Of a DNA stretch of 64,000 bases, positions 12,109 through 25,413 are shown in pieces (the first letter of the stretch is position 1; each line of letters opens with the position of its first letter). The DNA is from Stratiolaelaps scimitus (lineage: Eukaryota; Arthropoda; Arachnida; Mesostigmata; Laelapidae). The stretch covers positions 6,095,501 through 6,159,500 of the forward strand of contig JABWDB010000016.1 in NCBI GenBank assembly GCA_019614645.1, read 5' to 3'. The position numbers were made by a program, and so were the translations under genes. The notes beneath the pieces are model-generated. The model was not told the origin of the DNA, searched no databases, and saw only the letters and a program-made list of their open reading frames with translations.

Positions 12109-15100
12109 CTGCAACAGAATCAAGGTAAGAGAAAAAGTACAGGATTATTAATTAATGAGTGCAAGTGCAATTTGTACAAGAATATCAGCCTTGTTGATAC
12201 AGACCGCATGCATGGCTGAGACAGATAAGGAGAATGTAAGATGTATCGATATCACGAGCTGAAAATCTAATGGGTTACTGTGCAGCGCGTGTTCTGTTTC
12301 GTATGCATGGGAGGCTGTCGTAAGTTTTAAGACGATGCTGAGAAGTTCGATTCAATTTGTGGGTGTGTGTGTGTGTGCTTTGTCATAGCTACCTGTCATA
12401 ATAGTTCCAACGATAAGCATAGCTGCGAGAGTGAGGTTTGCGGACACGTCGCCGAAGGCACTTTCGATCTTCGTGGCACCAAGCGTGAACAGGATGCCGA
12501 AAATCTGCGCAGAAGCGTTTAGCAATCCTGAAGAGGTTCCTTCAGGCTCTGGATAGGTCAGTTCTGACGACAACTCGAAGCCGATAGGTAGATAACCCGT
12601 CATGAAGAAGCCTAGTGAAGATACATTCGACACCAGTTACAGTTGACGCCCCAAAAAAGTACGTTGAATTCCTAGTCTGACCAATAGATCATCACACAGT
12701 CTTTCATTACGTGATGATAGCTGTGGTAACAAAGCATTTATGGCATCAGTATGAAGAAGACAACAGATATTATACATGCGTGTAGAACGGTTCTTTTCAT
12801 CAGTTATGCCACCTGTGATTAATTCAATGAAACTCTTACTAAATGCCGTTCAGTAAAATCGTACCGAGAGAAGCGGTGGTAACAAAGATGACCGGCACGG
12901 ACTCCGCCCGAAGTACAAACGTATAGACGAACATCAATAGGGTCGAGAGTAGATAAAGGCCAAGCGTGACCTCCTTGAATTTTTTGCTCTTATCTAGGAT
13001 AACGCCACACACCACAGATCCAACCATCCCGGCGATCACAATTGACAGACCCATGAAGCCGATTGTCGTGTCCTGACCCTGGAAATGAAGCCACATATAG
13101 AAAACAACAGGAAGCACGGTCATATGACAGAATAGAACTCGCTATAAATATATATATATATATATATATATGTATATGCTTTAAAATAACGAAAATCGGC
13201 GGCCTATTCGATGATAGACTGTGAACCAAGGTTTCGGTCCCGTTACTAGCTTGTCATCATATTTAGTAGTCCAATAAATGGTTTGAAAATTGCTAGCTGA
13301 GGTGTGATGTTCACCTCGTATAGCGAACTCACCGGCAAGTACTTCGAGATCACTTGGTTAAGCAGTGTAGAAATGGCGTAAAAGACTCCCACATTAACTC
13401 CGTACGATAGGAGCAATAGGACATACGGCACATTGGTGAAGAGATGCCGAAGAGTACGCAAATAGTCAGGGTCAGTATCACACGAAATTTGTGCCCTGTT
13501 TGGCGGTACAGCAGGCTTCTCTCGGAAACCTGTCGCGGACACAATGGATCGACATCAATCAAAGGGTTAGCTAATAGCTCGTGCGTGCAGCGTTTGAACT
13601 GAGAGCGAATTGCAAATTGACCAGTGCGAAGAGAAAAAATATCCATTCTGACAAAGCGTTGTCGAGTATCACTCGCATTGTGTCTCTCCAATACAGTGAA
13701 CAAAAAGGAAATTGCCATTTACAATACAGTGAACACGGTGGCGTGTGGTATAGTTCTATATACGCGTCGTTAAACTATTGTCAAAAAATTAGCTGAGGCG
13801 CGTACCGATCAAGATGGCCACTAGCACGACTGTGGCAGCGATTGCAGCCCCTAAGAAAAGTCTGAAAAGACAGGCGGAAGTCTGTGCCGGATCGAGACCT
13901 CCCGGCACCACCATCGGAGGAACCACGAAGCCCAACGCAATGCCCACCTGTGGACAATAACCAACCGGTTAGTGAATAGCACCTTCATTCCTGAAGGTGT
14001 ACACGGATCTATCGTTCACAAGCGATGTGACCATTGCGCCTGTTCAGGCTGTTAATGGCGGTTATTTATGCTACTGCAGAACAGATGACGAAACCAGATG
14101 AATTTTTCGCTGCGATCGAACACCAGGGCAAAAGGTGTCACAGATGAAATCCACCTGTGTTGAGCCACAGGTTAAAGCTAGACCATATGTGAAATATTAA
14201 TGGAGGACCCAATGTATGGTCACGCAATATGAATGACCTCCTCTACTGCGGTCTCTGCTAACCTGGTTGCCGAAGACTCCAATGGCGCAGGCCCTGGAAA
14301 CTTCTTCCGGACTGAACCAGACGGCTGCCAAACGTGGGGGAACAGACAGGATGAAAATCTGAGAACAGGCCACAATTGTTTGGCCAATCATTGAGATCCA
14401 AAATTGATCGGGCTGTGTACTAAACACCTGCAATCAGAGAGAGGGTCGCAGTCGCATCGGGTTAGCCAGGCACTTCATGTTGTCGAAGGACAATCTCAAG
14501 TTTGGAAAAAGACACAATCTGCAGATTGTCTACTGATTCCAGCGGGGCCGATCTTGAGGGTAAACATGCCCCTAAATCTTGCTAGAAAAAAAATCAGAAA
14601 CGCAAACGGAATGTTGCACAGACGGCACGCAAATTGTGTATTGATCTTCCAGTTGTTGAGACAACAATGATAACAACACAGAACTCTGACTGAGATCGAT
14701 CATAACTCGAGTGGCTCTGTGACCTTACCTTGTTCCTACGTTGCAAGTGGCAACGTCTTTGTGGACTATGCAGTCTATTAATATCGTCAGCATCGGGAGC
14801 GACAATTACGTGAGATGCGAGGCGGAATTAGTTATTCGTAGGGCTGGACATAATCAAAAATTATTGTGACACTCAAATGTTCCCATCTGGCTAGTGCCGT
14901 ACTTGAGCGGTGCGTCTCCTCCCGTAGGTCGACCTTGCACCTCGTCGGGGCCAATGGTCCACAGAGGCGATCGCTGGTTGCCTCCCTTACCTTTATCCAC
15001 GAGCCCAACGCGGTGCCGAGCGAGCCGACAATGATGACGAAACGCAGGCCTTTTTTTTCCATGATCCAGGTGGCCGGAAAGATCAATGGGATGTAGGACA

Positions 15101-15838
15101 CCGAATAGACAAGAGCTGTCCAATTCACCGTCTCGTCGTCCTGTGCACGTTCATCATATTACGATAATGGAAGAGAGAAACACGAAATAGCCCGTGACGA
15201 CGATGGTCCACGTTGCCAATGGAACAGGTAACAAAATAGATGTTCATCTTAGTTAGGTTTAACATATACGAAGACACACACATACGCCTTACCTATGAGG
15301 AACAATGTAAGCAGATCTGTGAGATACCGTAGCAGTCAAAATTTCTATCGCATATGATAAAATGATCAACGGAAGCGCTCGTTTGCTAAGTTTAGCTAGC
15401 ACCCTTTGGTTAAGTGGCCTTGCAAGGATTCGAAATGATCGTCACGGTGTGCGGACGTCCTTACGACATTGTATTGGGTATCTTGCGTGCTACTTGTTAT
15501 TTGATTCGAGTGTCTCTAAGGCTGGGCAGCACTAATAAAAATAGAAAAAAATTGAAAACTGTAAGGGGTGTCGCATCCTAAACTGGCAGGGTGCTACAAT
15601 CGAACACGAAATCTCCAGCGAGTGCCGACCCAATAGTCTGCGTACTTACTTACCTGTATTTGATAATGCCGCTTGACGACATCGTGAATGATGGAATATT
15701 CGACCCATCCAAATGCGTTGACCAGCGAATACAGGCAGAACAATAGAAGAATGACATATCGGTAACGGTAAACCCGGGTGACGCCCTGAACAGTCCCGTT
15801 TGGCTGGGGTCCACCAGACATCAGGGTTGAGGTGGGAT
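12011..15838 (-). CDS. FLVCR-family major facilitator transporter, 8 exons
   Basis: Multi-pass plasma-membrane transporter of the major facilitator superfamily, related to vertebrate FLVCR1/FLVCR2. These were described as haem transporters and more recently as choline/ethanolamine transporters. Eight minus-strand exons with GT-AG borders join without a phase clash and end in TGA, giving about 461 codons. Family landmarks in order are: [18 protein letters not shown] (helix 1), [107 protein letters not shown] and the cytosolic tail [10 protein letters not shown]. Introns are short (236-563 bases). The N-terminus is uncertain: the first exon found has an in-frame ATG (MSGGPQPNG), but the acceptor before it suggests an upstream exon. 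Family assignment is strong; substrate is not deducible. Confidence 0.93.
12360..12377. repeat. (GT)n microsatellite in FLVCR intron 7
   Basis: Run of GT dinucleotides just inside the intron that follows exon 7. Confidence 0.8.
12393..12611 (-). CDS. FLVCR-like exon 7
   Basis: 219 bases, phase 1 to 1, acceptor CTTCACTAG, donor ACAG|GTAGCT. Encodes the most diagnostic family segment, [16 protein letters not shown] and [16 protein letters not shown], plus the last helices. Confidence 0.95.
12865..13078 (-). CDS. FLVCR-like exon 6
   Basis: 214 bases, phase 0 to 1, acceptor CATTTCCAG, donor CTCG|GTACGA. Encodes [19 protein letters not shown], the short cytosolic loop [12 protein letters not shown] and two further helices. 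Confidence 0.92.
13146..13171. repeat. (AT)n microsatellite in FLVCR intron 5
   Basis: About 13 AT repeats between exons 5 and 6 of the transporter gene. Confidence 0.85.
13315..13529 (-). CDS. FLVCR-like exon 5
   Basis: 215 bases, phase 1 to 0, acceptor CGCGACAG, donor GAG|GTGAAC. Encodes the central loop ([13 protein letters not shown]) and the helix with [20 protein letters not shown]. An earlier GTGAGT at the KYLP codons is a stronger donor on sequence alone, but would break the frame into the next exon. Confidence 0.9.
13806..13947 (-). CDS. FLVCR-like exon 4
   Basis: 142 bases, phase 0 to 1, acceptor TTGTCCACAG, donor ATCG|GTACGC. Encodes [17 protein letters not shown] and a membrane helix ending VVLVAILI. 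Too short in ATG-started frames to stand out as an ORF, but fixed by its neighbours' phases. Confidence 0.9.
14263..14427 (-). CDS. FLVCR-like exon 3
   Basis: 55 codons, phase 0 to 0, donor CAG|GTTAGC. Encodes [18 protein letters not shown] and the family block [19 protein letters not shown] ending in FGNQ, which is followed in relatives by a G-rich helix as found in the next exon. Confidence 0.93.
14991..15140 (-). CDS. FLVCR-like exon 2
   Basis: Exactly 50 codons, phase 0 to 0, acceptor GTGCACAG and donor AAG|GTAAGG. Encodes [18 protein letters not shown], then two helices ([27 protein letters not shown]), a very conserved block of the family. Confidence 0.93.
15654..15838 (-). CDS. FLVCR-like exon 1 (first found)
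   Basis: Acceptor CTCTTCAG before position 15838, strong donor CAG|GTAAGTAAG after 15654. Entered in phase 1 and left in phase 0. Encodes the variable N-terminal stretch ([14 protein letters not shown]) and the first membrane helix. If no upstream coding exon exists, translation would start at this ATG. Confidence 0.88.
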
Positions 15839-18800
15839 CTGAAGAGATAGAACAATGCACAAACAAACCACAGAGCTCGTAAGTGTGACATCGATGACAC
15901 ACTATTGAATTTCATCTATGTATGTATAACACCTCATACTCACAAAGGGAAATGAAGGAATATGTCATATCACGCTATTTCAATAACCATGATGCGCATG
16001 TGCACGTTTATTATGACGACGGCGATAAAGTGAATGACAATTTGTCTTCACATAGGAGATTATATCATTTGTGCCTGGTGGCCTCAGAGAGATGCGGATT
16101 TTATTCGCTATATATCTCGTAGTGACCCCCCTATAAATAAGTAACGAGAAATGTCCGATAGGATAAGGGCTTGCCGCTTTTCGTCAGGTCAGCCGCAATC
16201 GAAGGTCAATTGAACTAAGTATTTATTAAGAAGTATTTATTAACTTACTCGTGCGTATGCAGCCGCAGCATTTTGTTCAGTCATTTTCAATCAATTAATT
16301 AACCTTTCCATACAGCACACTATACTGGCACTTCTTTCACAACTAGCACGTCCGTGAGGTCCGATGCATATTAAAGCTTATCTAAATATAGACGAATTAA
16401 TATAGGATGAGAGGACGATTTGACGATAGCCGATAGCAGAGACAAAATGATTCACCCACGCACTTATGCAGCCGAGTGCAAATATACCAACGATCTTTCA
16501 AGCTGTTATCTTTCATAACTCCCATAACTACAGCGATGTTTTCTCAGAAGTGGCCCCGCGCAATCCGGAGCATCACTTATACATAATCTAATAATACTAC
16601 CGCGGCGATTACTTGCTAAATTTAACTCACTCGTCGCCGTGTTGAAGAAAGAGCATTCGTCAGAGAAGACCAATGAGCTCAAACATTCGTGACGTTATCA
16701 TCAATCAAAACGAACGCGTCTTGAACAGCTACACCAGATACTACTACTACTAACACAAGGGGTAACTGACGGTTGCTTCGTCTTTGTTTGATTGACAAAC
16801 CAGCCAGAATGGCTGCACGACCATAGCATCAGAGCTCAGAACGAGATCAGAGTCTCGGGTTGTTCCGTGCGAGGAAGGACAACATCAATAACAACAACAA
16901 CGGATCTGTGCATGGTTGCTTAAAAGGAAATCCCGTTTGCATAGACCACGTAACTAGATCAGGTCCATGAATTCAATGTAGTGTTGGCAAAACGTGAACT
17001 CAAGATGCCTATTACATCATTTCACTCCGTACAGCTCTCGAACAGATTAACGCTATTAACGTTGCATGAATGGAAGAGATGAATGAGCTTCTTCTGAATA
17101 CTGCAGAATACAAATGACGGCAGCATTGGCAATTCAAAAAAAAATTGTATTCCTAAAAGTAACACAATAATTGCCAAGGTTGAAAATCAAAGCAGACGGT
17201 GGCCTCGGCATGCCCTCGGTAGTAGATTACCCAAAGGTTTCGAGTCGCGGCCTGTCACACGAGAGGAACAACTAAGAGTCAGCCCAAAGAACGTTTGTAC
17301 TAGCCACCATAGATCATGCCTGCACCATAATGTTTGGGATTAGAGATAGAAACATCCGCTAATTATTGACTTGTTCGGGCTTTCATGGACCGGGAGAGAT
17401 TTAAACCAGAGAAAGACAAAGTTGTCTTTAGTTCTTATTTCACAAGGTATGACATTGCCTAACGATATTTATTAGTCAATTATAAAATACATTATGCTAT
17501 TTGACTGTGGCTAGGATAGCTGAAAATTTACTCATGTACACACTCACCACGTTCGCGCTGAACAAAATTTACTCCACAAATACACCATGAGATCGTTCGT
17601 AGCTTGAGGATGGCGAAGACAACTATCGCGACCTAAGCACCATTGCACTTATTCCCAGTAGAGGCGTTACGTCTTGGCTATTTTACCAAGACTAAGTTGA
17701 CTGAGTAAAGCAGACGCGTGGGTGGTTATGGGACCCGGCGAATTGCTATTGTAAATAATGAAAATTGTTGAAACCTCACCCACCAATGTTGCTAGCCTCT
17801 TCGTCAATTACCCTTAACAGCATACGCGGCATGTCTATGCATAGGATGCGTTATCTTATACAGCCATATCATACTCGCCTCTATTGAAGCTCTATCCCGT
17901 AATAGCTCTGTCGATTCCGCGTCTCATTTTCGCGCTAGTGGTCTATATAGTCCAAGGGTCAGTGTTCCTAGAACCATGACTATTTGACTCACACAATTGA
18001 CGATTATGTTTAGCGCTTTTCCACGCATGTGTTAACCTAAAGGCCACAATAGAATGATTTCTATTGTAATGGTCGCAAGCCAACACGTTCACGGCGCATC
18101 ACATAGGCGGCCTATCATATATTTCCATAACAACTATAGCGGAGAGGTGAGCAGGCTCGGGTGTAACTGGAGGAGAAAATCTATCCGAAAGGTTAAGTCT
18201 TAGTGAGGGAATATGATCCTGGTATTTAATCAAATCGAATGTTATGTGTCGACCTGACATTTATTGAATTCTCATCTGGGAGCACAGAACGTGCCTGCCA
18301 TTTGACTATAGGTGATGCGAATATCAGCCTAACAATCCTTTGAACTCCTACCTTTCATTGGCTGTACATTAGACAGACTCAAGTAAAGGAATTTTTTTGG
18401 TTTTAATTCATCAGTCAAGAACTAATCGTCTGACCATTAAATAATAGGTCAGAAAGTGAGTAGTTCAATGAACCTCCAGACCAGACATAAAACCACATAT
18501 TTATTAGGCAGCTGTCCGCTACAAGGCCACCATAGCCCCCGCCCTTAGTGACATAACCTGGCACTACGATCTCCTGAACATCTGACAGCGTTGTTTGTCA
18601 GTTCAAGTAGTACAGAGTATCCACAATAGCAACACCACCAACATAGAGTCCAACACCCGTACCTCAAGTGACAAGCCAGCTTGAACTAACCAAATATGTT
18701 AGAACCAATAGGCATATATTTGCTGGCCGTTCAGGATTCAACAACAGAAACACAACAACAACAAGCCGCCACAAAGTCTGATTTTACCAGAGCTTTCATT

Positions 18801-19280
18801 CATGCTATCGGAGCTATATAAGTGCGAGATAATGTGAACGAAGTTACATGGAACAAAAAAATTCAATTCAAAATAAAATCCATAATTACAAGCGAAGTTT
18901 GCTCGAGAGCAAAACGGCTTCAAACCAAATTAACGTTGTCCACTTGCTCACGATGAACTAGGGTAGTCACTTCCAAACTTTGATCAGGTATCCCACTTAA
19001 CGGAACGCTGTCTGTGCCAAACACGGACCACTTTCTATCATATCGTGTATATCCGCTTGATGTTCCACCTGTCGACCGTGATTCGCGCGCATCGGACGGT
19101 AGACGTCGCTGTGACGCTCTATTTTGATTGCGACCACACAGACAGGTACACGATAAAAGAATTGGTAAAAATCACCGGCATCATCTCACTCTGACCACAA
19201 TGATGCGGCGACTGGGAAAAATATAGCATCGAGTGTACGATAGCATCCTCCCGTTATGGTCTCAAGCTGAAAACCCTCTG
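15839..19280. other. upstream flank of FLVCR-like gene, no exon confirmed
   Basis: Expected to contain the transporter's promoter and any missing 5' exon. A short minus-strand ATG frame ending in a GTAAGT donor (about 16240-16296, MTEQNAAAAYAR) is the only candidate, but its phase does not join exon 1. Otherwise nothing recognised. Confidence 0.4.
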
Positions 19281-22200
19281 CGGAATGCGGAGTACGTTGA
19301 CATGCTTGTTAGCAGCTATATTCTATACTCTAGAGGGTACACAATGTCGCCTTTGCTCGAATACCTTGACGGACTTCTGTGAGATCACACTAAACATCAG
19401 ACACTTCCTTGTCAGCAGGCCACGACTCCTGAGCACAGTGAGCGTGCGTGCTTGTTGTTCTACCGCCAAATAGTAACTGTCTGAACGTTGCCTACATGTC
19501 CTGCTCATGGCCTGGACTGATCTGCTCTGCCGTCAACAGAACAGCGGCCAACAACAGCGTTTTGATTGCTCTAGTGTTCCAAGAATGTTAATAGGATTAT
19601 TAACCGTATGTTTGAATAAACGATTATTTAAGGTGCGCGACATTACTCGTGTGTGTAGTAATGAGAAATAGCACAAATCGAATAGATTACTCCGCTCCAG
19701 AAGCTAGAAAGTGTTGTAGTTACATGGCTTTCCGATACGCGACATCTATCAGTGATTTTCGAAAAAAAAACTATGTGAACACCCTATTGTATAATATGAA
19801 AAACAAAAATAAACACTGATATCAAGCATTGATAACGCCCAGCATTGAACATAGTTGTTTTCGTCTTGAAGGTAGGACCTTGCGTTGTCAGATACACAAA
19901 ACATAAAATTATGTAAACGGTCAACTGTAGTAAAATCTAATTGAGACGATACAATCTTTATAACGAGAAAAAAAGCTACTGAGTTGATATCTTGAGATAC
20001 GCGGAAGAATTCTAAAATTTTAGGCAAAGTTTGTTAGAAGATGCTGTTCGAAATCGGTCTCGTGGTTCGATACAGTTGTGAACTGCTGGAATACTCTTAG
20101 CCATATTTGATAAACAATAAAAAGATAAGACGCTTCTCACGACTGACACTATATATTTATACAATATATGTATATTACATTATTTATTTATTTTGTGTTT
20201 GACGCCCTACGTATGCTTAAAGAATGATTGTAAATTATCAGGTGAGAATTTTGTCTGGTGAATGCTTGCATGGTCTACCGGAACGTAGATCTCGAGCGCG
20301 GCAATCTCTTTCCAAATATGTAATAGCTATTTTACTCCGATAGAAGAAGCTTTAATTCGAAATGATAAGGCAATCGACCCCATTGAACTACGCTGTAAAA
20401 GCTTAAAGCATATGGATGCATATCTAATTTGAGTATTCACAAACGGTACCGGTGCGGCTTGCTCGGATTCTACCTATTATAAATCAATTCAAATCGTCTC
20501 GCCGCACCAATGGAAATCTATAACCTTAATAGATAAAGTATCGCAACTAATATTACAAATAATCCTATGATAAACAAAGCGAGACCAACGTGACACATTC
20601 ATATTCACGTTAATTGCATTTGTTCCACTAATGTCCTACGCCGTACTATATCTTAAACTGAACACAGATTCGACTACGTCATCCGTCGCCCCCGTTCAAT
20701 TGACGCGGGCAATTTCTGCAAATCTTGGTTGAAACTATTGAGACAATCGAAAAGAAGTCATTTTCAGCAGTAGACTCGAATATTCGTGTTTGTAATTTCT
20801 AGTTTGTAGGGTCCGGCTTGGCGGCTTGTTCTTGCCGTTTCGTTGGTAGTGGTACACTCGATATCTAATCTCTATATCAAATGCTCTACCCTGTTCCACG
20901 CTCAAATGGAATGGAGTCTAAGTTGGGTGGAGTTGTTGTGGACGATTCCAGAAGAACACAACTCTCTCACGAAAAATAGAAAGATCGTAATATTTTCTTC
21001 CTGAATCATGACTGCTTGAGAGAGACGAACGTGAAGATCACCCCGATATGATATTATATGATATAATTCCAGTACGCGTTGACGAGGCCCGCAGAGTTGG
21101 CCATCTGACCTTTGAAACTTGTGTCAAAGTCGATGGGTGTGTAAGCTCGCACCTTGACACATCCGCTTTAAAGATTCCTTCGCATCTGCTCAGCCAACAA
21201 TTGGATCTATCCCTATTGAAATGCGCATTACAATTCCGAATTCCTATTCAAAAATACACTTTTTTTAATTATAGACACTTGACTTCTCGGCAGTAATTGC
21301 CACTATAGTCGTATGCGGTGACGAGGGTTAAAATTCTCGTCGTCATCAACTTGCGTGTTAGACGAGGATCATATCCCCAATGAGAAACAATGTCCATAAT
21401 ACACAGGTGTCTCTACGGTGATTGCTACTCAAGGTCACCTGAATATACTCTACACAAGTGAAAGCTCACAGTTTCCCTATACCGGGCGTACTGGCGTATA
21501 TATGAACACGGGCAGGTTTATAAATACAATATTACAGCTGAGAGGATAGCGTCAGCTTATACATCAGCCCGCATACGACATGAGGCGCGAAAGCGTGTGC
21601 AGTGGAGACAATTATATTTGGATACACAAGCTCCTTCGATCATGGGCAAATCAATTAGGAGGATCCGGTGTTAATACGAATCAAAGAGCTAGTATTCCCT
21701 TATCGAGACCGCCCTCTGAGTACAATCGAGTGGGCCCATGGACTATGCTAACACAACAGCTACGTACAATAGTAACAACATAGCCAGCGGTATCTTCCAA
21801 AGCTGTGCTTTGCCGCGGCAGGAGAAAGCGTTCAGTAATCTGATGTCGTGTCATTGATCTCACACGAGGTGGTCTTGCACACTTGAGACGGTCGCCGACT
21901 GGCGGTTGGCTATGAAACGTACCCTGGATCGATTGAAAACGATTTCGGGGAATCCTCGACCGGAATCTTCCAAGCTAGTTCTTAACTGTGGCTATCCATG
22001 CGTGATACGAGCAAGATAAAGAAGGAACCATGTGTCAAAGTATTGTATAATAGATAACACGTCTCTGAGGGATAACGAATATGTGGCGTGTCCTTATCAA
22101 ATATTCATAGCGTTCGTTCACAAATAGAGCGATGAACGAATGTAGGGACTCTCGAAAAGGTGTCGAAACTGTGCATTGCTAAAAAATCGGACAACTCCCT

Positions 22201-23857
22201 CCCTCTGTATCGGTTTTAACAAGCCTGTTCAAAAACCAACTAAGCTACTTAGTCTGCTGTGAAATGCCAAAGAAAAGAACGCGCATAAATCATGCTTATA
22301 TTTATCGTCGTACACAAAGCTGTGTTGCCAATCGGGGCTGGAACGATCGAGTTGACTTTTTAAACACCCTGTACGCATGGCCCCATTTGTAAAAAAAAAA
22401 CCTAAAATTATCGAACAGGAACTGGCCGCAACCGTACCTAAGTAAATCGTTAGAACGCTAAAGTGACCAGTGAAATCAGATGTTCAAATGTTTCGCGAGT
22501 TAACCGTCGCTAGTATTCTACACCTGATGAGATGCTATGCAGGATAACTTATGCATTGTGAACATTGCAGTTCCTCTAATCGACGAACAAACCTTTACCT
22601 TTAATTATTCTTGCAATTACAGGTGAATCATCGAATGTTCTAGGTCGAAATACCAAACGCCTCGTATAAATAATACAAAAAAGGCGTACGGATTAGTAGT
22701 ACAATTGACCAGGAACGCGCATATTAACCGTGTTTATAATATGTTCCTTATTAATATTAGCAAACTTAACAAGATCGTATTGTTATGTCCACCTAGCAAA
22801 CACCCCGTAGCAAACTGTGCAGTATTCTTTGCGTGTCACTGCGTTGCGTACATTGTCAGCAATTTTGTCAGTAACTGCTGTGTTGTTCATGCGGTGAATT
22901 TCATCGATGTTCGGCGTCTGTCGTTGTCACCAGCTTGCACACACATTGCGACTAGTGGTAACTAACCGTCGCTTTCTTGACAAAATCACAATCATTCGCA
23001 CAGCTTATGACCTCAGTACATGCCATTGAATTGTGCTTTGTGTCGGCGTTGTTGTTGTAACCAGGAGTACTGAACCGTGTACCGAAAGGCGGAACCGGTG
23101 CGAATATACTCAAATAAATACAATAAATGCAAATAAATTCCCTCCTCGCTACTAGTTAGACAGTAAAAAGAAAACAGAGAACAAAAAACTACTGAACCTT
23201 ACATTAAGGGTCTAATCGACACTGTTCAGTATAGACATTATGATTTTAAGCAGTATATATGGGGATCTTTTATCAGAACTGCCACTAGGCCGCGATACTG
23301 TCTGATGCTAAGCCAGCAGCGACTTAGTGCGGCTAACAACCTACCCGGCGTCAAGATCTTGTTCGTTTGCCATCCACCTAGCTAGAGATTAGTCCAATCT
23401 ACAAGGTAAAACTATGCCGAAAGTTTATTACATAATAGTGAGTAAATGTAATTTATGATATATTTCTACAAAAATACTATTTAATATTATTATTATTATA
23501 ATCGCACGTAATGTATATATATTATGTATTAGCGGCTCTCCAGGATCATAGATCTCCAACACATTACATTAGGTATCCACAAAGGACTGTGGAATTATTC
23601 CCGAACAATCCCACATGAATCCATAGTTGCGGAATTCCGTAGCAATTCTTTACGGGTTCATATTGTCTGACGATTGTGTTAGAGTTATCTCAAACTTAAG
23701 ATTGTCTAGTAATCCGATTCTCAGATGTTCCTTTAATGTCGTTACACTCTCCACCCGTGATCTATTCGAAACAGTCTCCTCCGAATAACGGGCGAGACCT
23801 TCTAGCGAGAGATGTTCTCGGCGAGAGGTTTTAGCCGTCACGAACAAAACAATAGTG

Positions 23858-23904
<47 letters not shown>

Positions 23905-24900
23905 TATTGTTCTTAAACCACTAGTTCGTAAGTGCTAGTTAAGTATTTTAATGATGTACCCTGAAAACTACCCACAGCACATCATACATATGTTACTCAC
24001 CTTGCTTTAGATGAAATGTTTAGGGCGCTATAGTAATCTCTACACAGCAATAACTACATTTGTGTGGTGTTTATCCACAAAACTTACCGAGGTTGCCTTC
24101 CATCATCTAGCGATCCTCGGTCGAGAAGATGTCGAGGCAAATCGAGTTGACAAAAGGTAGCCGTCGTGGCGATTTCTTCGCGCCAAATAATGACCCAGGC
24201 ACCGAGTTACGCAAGCAGACCAACAAACAAATAAACACAGATAAAGAAGATCAGAGATGGATGGGTAAGCCGTTACGCTCTACGGAGAGAGGCAAAATAT
24301 CAGTAATCTCAAGCTGCACATCTCAGGAGGGTGACTGGCTGTAACACGCCGAAGCGTTTTTTGCTTAATGGATGATTTCTATTGTTTCCTACGTTTGATC
24401 TCTGTGTCGGCCTAAGAGTTCATTCGGGGACGACTCAGCGATTGACCGGGAAGCATAACAATAACGCAGAGCTTGGAAAAGGAACGCACTGTTGTGCACT
24501 ACAGGGCGTCTCATGATCAAGACGATCGCGGCTGTGGGCGTCAAACAATCTGCTGTTTTTTGTGGAGCTTGTGGCGAGGAGGATGCTCATACGTGAAAAT
24601 GAACGCAAAACAGTAGCATATCCCGCACGGCGGTAGTATATAAATCTGTTGCAATTGTCATAGACAAGTTAGCGTCAGGTTCGTTTCTGTTGACAACTGC
24701 TTATACCTTGTTTTAGCTTAACTTCACAGCCGTAAATCGGTATTTTAAGGGACCACAACGGACAATGTATTCACTACGAACTACGCCTTTGATCCGTATA
24801 CTTATGTCGTATAGGCATACTCGAACTTGCAAGGTGCTGTTTGCGAAAGTCAATATTAGTGCAAAACAGGGACACCACCAAAAATCGATCACCTTATTTG
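19281..24900. other. intergenic AT-rich DNA
   Basis: No gene supported. It includes a long (AT)n tract at 23865-23903 whose flanks (AACAATAGT and ACTATTGTT) form a hairpin with it, and a minus-strand signal-peptide-like frame near 19500-19580 listed under findings. Confidence 0.4.
23865..23903. repeat. (AT)n microsatellite, longest in window
   Basis: About 39 bases of near-perfect AT dinucleotides, flanked by complementary ACAATAGT and ACTATTGT. Confidence 0.9.
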
Positions 24901-25140
24901 TGCTTTAAGGATTCTCGTCCGCCGCGAGTCCTTGACGCACGTTTTCGCCCCTCTTTGAGCTTGGCTTTATAAACGGTGATATATGTTTAATGCGGGGGAA
25001 CGCAGATGATGTAAGCCAGGTGCTTGCGTCATTGCGATGGAGTTTATTGTTAATCAAAAATGTCGTGAGGACACCGCAGGGGAACGCATTTCCCAAAAAC
25101 AACAAAGAGACGAAGCAAAAGCCGGAGGGTGGCCCCTTCA

Positions 25141-25413
25141 ATGTTTAGTGTCATCACTGCAATTTTCTCCAAGAAACGCACGACGACGCCACGCCGCTAC
25201 AAGTTTGACGACATGTTTGAAGGTCACGGTCGCACAGTGGCAGTTGATAGCGCCCGAACGAGTGACAGTAATTACAGAGCCGCTCGAGCACGTCAACACG
25301 CTGACAGAGGAGATGATCTGGGGGGCGAGGGCTCATTGAAGAAGGACAAGTGTATGCCTCATTCTAGCATTGCTCGTGGGCAGGAGCTTGACGTTAGCGG
25401 CTGGTGTTCGTAG
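25141..25413 (+). CDS. unrecognised ORF, possible coding exon
   Basis: An ATG-started frame of 90 codons in a GC-raised island (about 24.9-25.65 kb). The first 70 codons have G/C-biased third positions and a basic, hydrophilic product (MFSVITAIFSKKRTTTPRR then YKFDDMFEGHGRTVAVDS). A second plus-strand frame is open across the same DNA with similar bias, so the frame itself is uncertain. No matching upstream or downstream exon was found, and no family is recognised. Confidence 0.25.
   Translation: MFSVITAIFSKKRTTTPRRYKFDDMFEGHGRTVAVDSARTSDSNYRAARARQHADRGDDLGGEGSLKKDKCMPHSSIARGQELDVSGWCS

Noticed and set aside
16240..16296. Minus-strand start exon MTEQNAAAAYAR before a GTAAGT donor, for the FLVCR-like gene
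   Set aside because: Ends in phase 0, but the first transporter exon found needs phase 1; an alternative acceptor that would fix this has no pyrimidine tract.
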